Source of the DNA: Acanthochlamys bracteata
Lineage: Eukaryota > Streptophyta > Magnoliopsida > Pandanales > Velloziaceae
Length of the DNA stretch: 64,000 nucleotides
NCBI GenBank assembly: GCA_019914995.1
Contig: CM034133.1
Span: forward strand, 8,078,495-8,142,494
Direction of reading: 5' to 3'
This document shows, one piece after another, positions 60,231-64,000 of this stretch. The notes below the pieces were generated by a model. The model saw nothing but the letters and a program-made list of their open reading frames with translations. It did not search any database and had not been told where the DNA came from. A program made the position numbers and the translations under genes. The number at the start of each line of letters is the position of its first letter. Position 1 is the stretch's first letter.

Positions 60231-62465
60231 ATGGCCCAAACAGAGGAGGTTGATTATTCTGTTTCTATAACTCCGAATGTAACTATCGAAAAGGAAAAGA
60301 TATTGTGTTTAAATATGATTTTTTCAAGTCTTGAACAAGCAAAAGAAGCGTATATATATTATGGTAGAGCAACCAAATTTAGTCCGATTATTCGAAGTAC
60401 CCAAAAAGAAGTTCTGATGAAGTGATCAAATGCCTAAGACTTGTCAGCGATTTGAAAGTTATAGAGATCATACTAAGAAGAAAATATATGGGGAACTTTA
60501 GATACAAATTAATCAAAAAAGAAATAGAAATACAGTAAAGTGCGGGTGTTCAGCAAACATGAAAGTGGCAAAACAACCAATAGGACTTTGTAAGGTGATT
60601 CAGTATACCGACGAGCATAATCACAACGTAATTAGTCCGTCAAAGAGAATGCGTATGCCCGGTTGTAGAAATATGCCGGCTTCTACTAAGATATTAATTG
60701 ATTCATTTCGTGAAGAAGGTATATTCATTAATAAAGTTACAAATATACTCGACGGATCACAGCATAGTTTTGATGATAGATATTGCTGGAATCACTTGGG
60801 ACCTTCGAAGAAATACAAAAAATCAATATCAGGTGATGCAACTTCAGCGCTTGAATTTTTTTTTTATAAAAAATATAGAAGATTCAAATTTTTTTTATGC
60901 AATTCAGATGGACAGTGAAGCAAGGGCAATTATTTTTTCTGGATAGACGGTCGATTACGCTTGCAGTATCAATATTTTTGTGATGTAGTATTTTTCGACA
61001 CAACATATCGTAAGAATGTGTATGAAATGCCCTTTGCACCGTTTACAGGAGTTAACCACCATATGCAGTCGATTAAATTTGGTTGTGATTTACTTCTGGA
61101 TGAGACAGAAGAGTCATTTCATTGAATTTTCGAGGCCTGACTTGCAGCAATGGATGGACATGCCCCACCTTCCATTATCACAGATCAAGATAGAGCTATG
61201 ACTGCAGCAATTGAGAAAGTATTTCCGAACACACGACATTGATTTTGCTTGTGGCATGTTGAAAAAGTTTCCTGAAAAGCTTCCACACATATATTTTAAG
61301 AAATCACGGTTCAAAAAAGATATGAAATATGTATTCGGGAAACTTATATTCCTAGTTCCTTTGAGATGAGATGGAAGGAATTGCTATGTACATACAACTT
61401 GCAAGAGAATGAGTGGCTTCAGGGGATGTATGAAATTCAAAAAAAATCGGTTCCAGCTTATCACTTCGACATTTTTTATGCTTTGGTATGAACACTACAG
61501 GGCACTCTGAAAGTATGAATTCTATTTACGGTAAATTTTTTCACTCTACTACAACTCTTCGAGAGTTTGTAGTGAAAAATGATAAACTTTTGGCTAAAAT
61601 TATTGAAAAAAAAAAGAGGATTATATTAGCGAGCATTCTAACCGTATTGTCGACAATCATGTGTTCTTTCAAGAGTGTAGCAAAAGCATACACGAGAAAT
61701 GTGTATGATAAGTTTAAAAAAGAATTTTGAAAAAGCTCACGCTGAATATATCTTATATGATGATGTTAAGAATAACGATGGCTACTCGACTTATATTTAT
61801 AAGTCTCCTTTGCTTTGGGTGACGAGTTTAAGTGGACGGTGAAATTTAACCATGCCACATAAGAAGGTTATTGTGAATGAAAACTGTTTGAGTTTGTAGG
61901 AATTTCTTGTGGACATCTTATAAAGAATTTTCAGTCCCGTGATATGGAATTACCTAATCACTTCATTCTTAAAAGGTGAATGAAAGGGGCTAATAAATAT
62001 AAAGCTGAATATGATGGTGGAGCTATACCAGGCCACGCAAATTCTGAGTTATTGAGGACTATCCAACTCTTGAAAATTTCCACACAGATATCGTATGAAG
62101 CTGATGAAACAGATGCATCTTTTAACTGATGTTGCAAACGTTATAAAAATTATCCGTACAGATGAAGAAATTAAAGAAGACAAATGAAAGCACAGACTAT
62201 TCATGCACTCCCAAAGATAGCTCACAACTAACTGCCAATGTATCTCAAGTACTACTTTTGAATCCCAATATTTTCCAAACAAAGGGAAGAAAAAAAATTT
62301 GCAAGAATAGCGGTTGAATAAAAGGCAGTTTGGGAAAAGCTATCGGAAAAGCCAAAGCAAAAATATGGAGGAGGTGTGATTATTGTAAGAAGGTTGGTGT
62401 TAAACACGACAAACGGAATTATCCTGACAATTCAAATAGAAAAAAAAAGATAAGTAAGTATACCG
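60231..62465 (+). pseudogene. FAR1-type Mutator transposase, decayed
   Basis: Start at ATG 60231. FAR1 DNA-binding region (KCGCSANMKV near 60540 and DEHNHNVISPSKR near 60612), then the MULE catalytic domain: FFDTTYRKNVYEMPFAPF near 60990, LLLDETEESF near 61090, IITDQDRAM near 61180, NTRH.FCLWHVEK near 61235, SESMNS near 61508, and a SWIM-type zinc finger (C.CK, then GISCGHL near 61900, with a stop inside). A Cys/His-containing tail ends near 62460. At least eight stops or frameshifts. It would have bound the TIRs and cut DNA; it cannot now. Confidence 0.88.
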
Positions 62466-63129
62466 ATACTGAATTTTGATTTATAATGAACTTTCTTATA
62501 GTAATTTATGTTAGTGTTTACATTCGTTACATTTTTTTTGGACTGTTATCGATATTGATGCTATTGAAGACAACGATGGAGACGATATTGAATCTATAAA
62601 TGAATTATCAACTGGTGATTATTTTATATTAATTTGTATGAACTGAAAGGTGTTTGTTGTAATATAGAAGCTATATTTTAGATATTCAATTGTTTTTTTT
62701 TTTCTCTATAATTTTAATCTTTGTTGTTTACAGAGTAAAAGTTTGTCTCTGTTCACTTTTGTTCTCAGTTGCTTATTTGTTGTTCTCTGTTTGTTCTATG
62801 TTATTTTTTTGTTTTCCGTGATGTGGTGTTTTTTTTTGTTCTCCACTTGCTCTGTTTTGAATGGAGCAAGAGAGTCCTCTGTTTCGAGCTGGAGATTAAG
62901 CCGAGATTATATTCTAAAGAGATGTTATAATTTTTAGTTGGTGCTTAATAGATGCTGTTGGGAGGAGGAGAGATGTGATTTTGATTTTTTATTTTATTTG
63001 TTTTTCTGAATGTTATAATTTTTTTTTGTTATCTATTTAATGGGTGATGTTCAGGAGGAAGAAAGTTGAATGAAGCAGCGGAGCTCCCTAGAGTAGGCAA
63101 GCATAAGAAAATGGAAGCAAGCAGCAGGC
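62466..63129. other. MULE 3' region with a duplicated piece of the right TIR
   Basis: T-rich sequence without a gene (the ORF 62743-62937 is low-complexity). Words from 63200-63480 (TAAGCCGAGATTAT, GGAGCAGCGGAGCT type) occur already at 62880-63110, so the inner part of the right arm is tandemly duplicated. Confidence 0.6.
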
Positions 63130-64000
63130 GTGAAAAAAATAAAAAATGCTTGCTTCTGTTCCATACTAATCATAATTTAAAAATATTAAAAGAATAATTA
63201 ATTTCAGTAAGCCGAGATTATGTTTTAAAGAGCTGTTATAATTTTTTTTATGCTTAATGGATGCTGTTGGGAGATGTAGTTTTGATTTTTATTTATTTTA
63301 TTTTTTCTCTGATTGTTATAAATTTTTTTGTTATATGTTTAATGGGTGTTATTCGAAAGAAGAGAATTGAATGGAGCAGTGGGTGCTATTCGGAAGAAGA
63401 CAGTTGAATGGAGCAGCGGAGCTCTCTAGAGCAAGCGAGCATAAGAAAATGAAAGCAAGCAGCAGGCGTGAAAAAAAATAAGTATATGCATGCACTGAAT
63501 ATAAACACTTTCTGTTTCACACTAATCACAATTTAAAAGTTATTAAAAAAATTAATTTTATTAATTAAACTATGAAGATTACAAGAGGGTGCATTGCATT
63601 ACACAGTAAGCTTTTTTACATACAGCTTTCCCTCGGACGTAGACGACAAGCTCATCACAACGTAAAGAATGGAGTAAATTTGTAGTGTTACATTCAAGCT
63701 GATAAAAATGTGTTACAATTTTTAGTATACATGAGTTACATTTTCAGCAATGTTTTCAGCAACACCAAAAAAGAAATAGAGAGAAAAAGAGGCTCAGAGT
63801 TACATTTCCAGCGTGTGTGCGATATATTTCCAGCATTCTTTCATTAACAACATCAACATTCACTGTTATTTCTCTCTTTGCACAGCCTTCTCTAACTGTA
63901 GCTGCAGTGGTTGCTGACTGGCTTTGCCAGTGGCCCTCCTTACTGTCATGTTAGGTACTTAAAGAGGCAGCGCCAAGACAGAAAGAAAGAACAAGAAATA
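63130..64000. repeat. MULE right terminal inverted repeat (incomplete)
   Basis: Reverse complement of 59150-60012 with small indels; continues past the window end. Confidence 0.9.

Larger units (their letters stand above)
59150..64000 (+). mobile_element. Mutator-like element with long TIRs, cut by window end
   Basis: Left arm 59150-60012 and right arm about 63130-64000 are reverse complements with scattered differences. The arms enclose a FAR1-type transposase relic. The right arm is cut by the window end at a point matching 59150, so the outer termini and the 9-bp target duplication cannot be seen. Confidence 0.88.

Overview
The window is a stretch of a flowering-plant nuclear genome. It is AT-rich, full of nested transposable elements, and carries one intact-looking protein gene, a two-exon galactinol synthase (GolS, raffinose-family oligosaccharide pathway) on the minus strand at 44025-45438. 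Evidence for a plant includes Sirevirus, Ty1-copia, CACTA, Mutator/FAR1 and hAT/Tourist MITE sequences, GT-AG introns, and recognisable pieces of BAHD acyltransferase and T-complex-protein-11-like genes. The species cannot be named from the sequence alone.

Layout. 1-2659: 3' end of a plus-strand Sirevirus (env-like ORF, polypurine motifs, LTR), inserted into an old Ty1-copia relic (2660-4876). 4880-5462: dead BAHD acyltransferase fragment. 5463-23037: non-coding sequence with several MITE families, two palindromes, possible LTR debris and a possible non-coding transposon unit (14.6-19.8 kb). 23038-33681: a full-structure but coding-dead plus-strand Sirevirus. 33682-34290: a composite tandem repeat. 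34291-39951: a truncated minus-strand Sirevirus. 39952-40400: the same tandem repeat in opposite orientation. 41494-44020: a CACTA element that carries exon 1, intron 1 and part of exon 2 of a TCP11-like gene and ends 4 bp beyond the GolS stop codon. 44025-45438: GolS. 46322-46543: Tourist-like MITE in the GolS upstream region. 46556-58125: probable older CACTA-like sequence and a ~175-bp tandem repeat, split by a minus-strand Ty1-copia element (48256-57222) that itself holds two Sirevirus solo LTRs and a hAT MITE. 59150-64000: a Mutator-like element with ~860-bp terminal inverted repeats and a decayed FAR1-type transposase, cut by the window end.

Most notable points: (1) target-site duplications and flanks show that the two central Sireviruses have exchanged flanks through an inversion; (2) the CACTA element has captured a TCP11-like gene fragment in the same orientation as GolS and replaces its 3' flank; (3) the otherwise intact GolS lacks the conserved His and Gly of the GT8 HxxGxxKPW motif, so its activity is doubtful. 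No RNA gene, CRISPR array or prokaryote-type system was seen.
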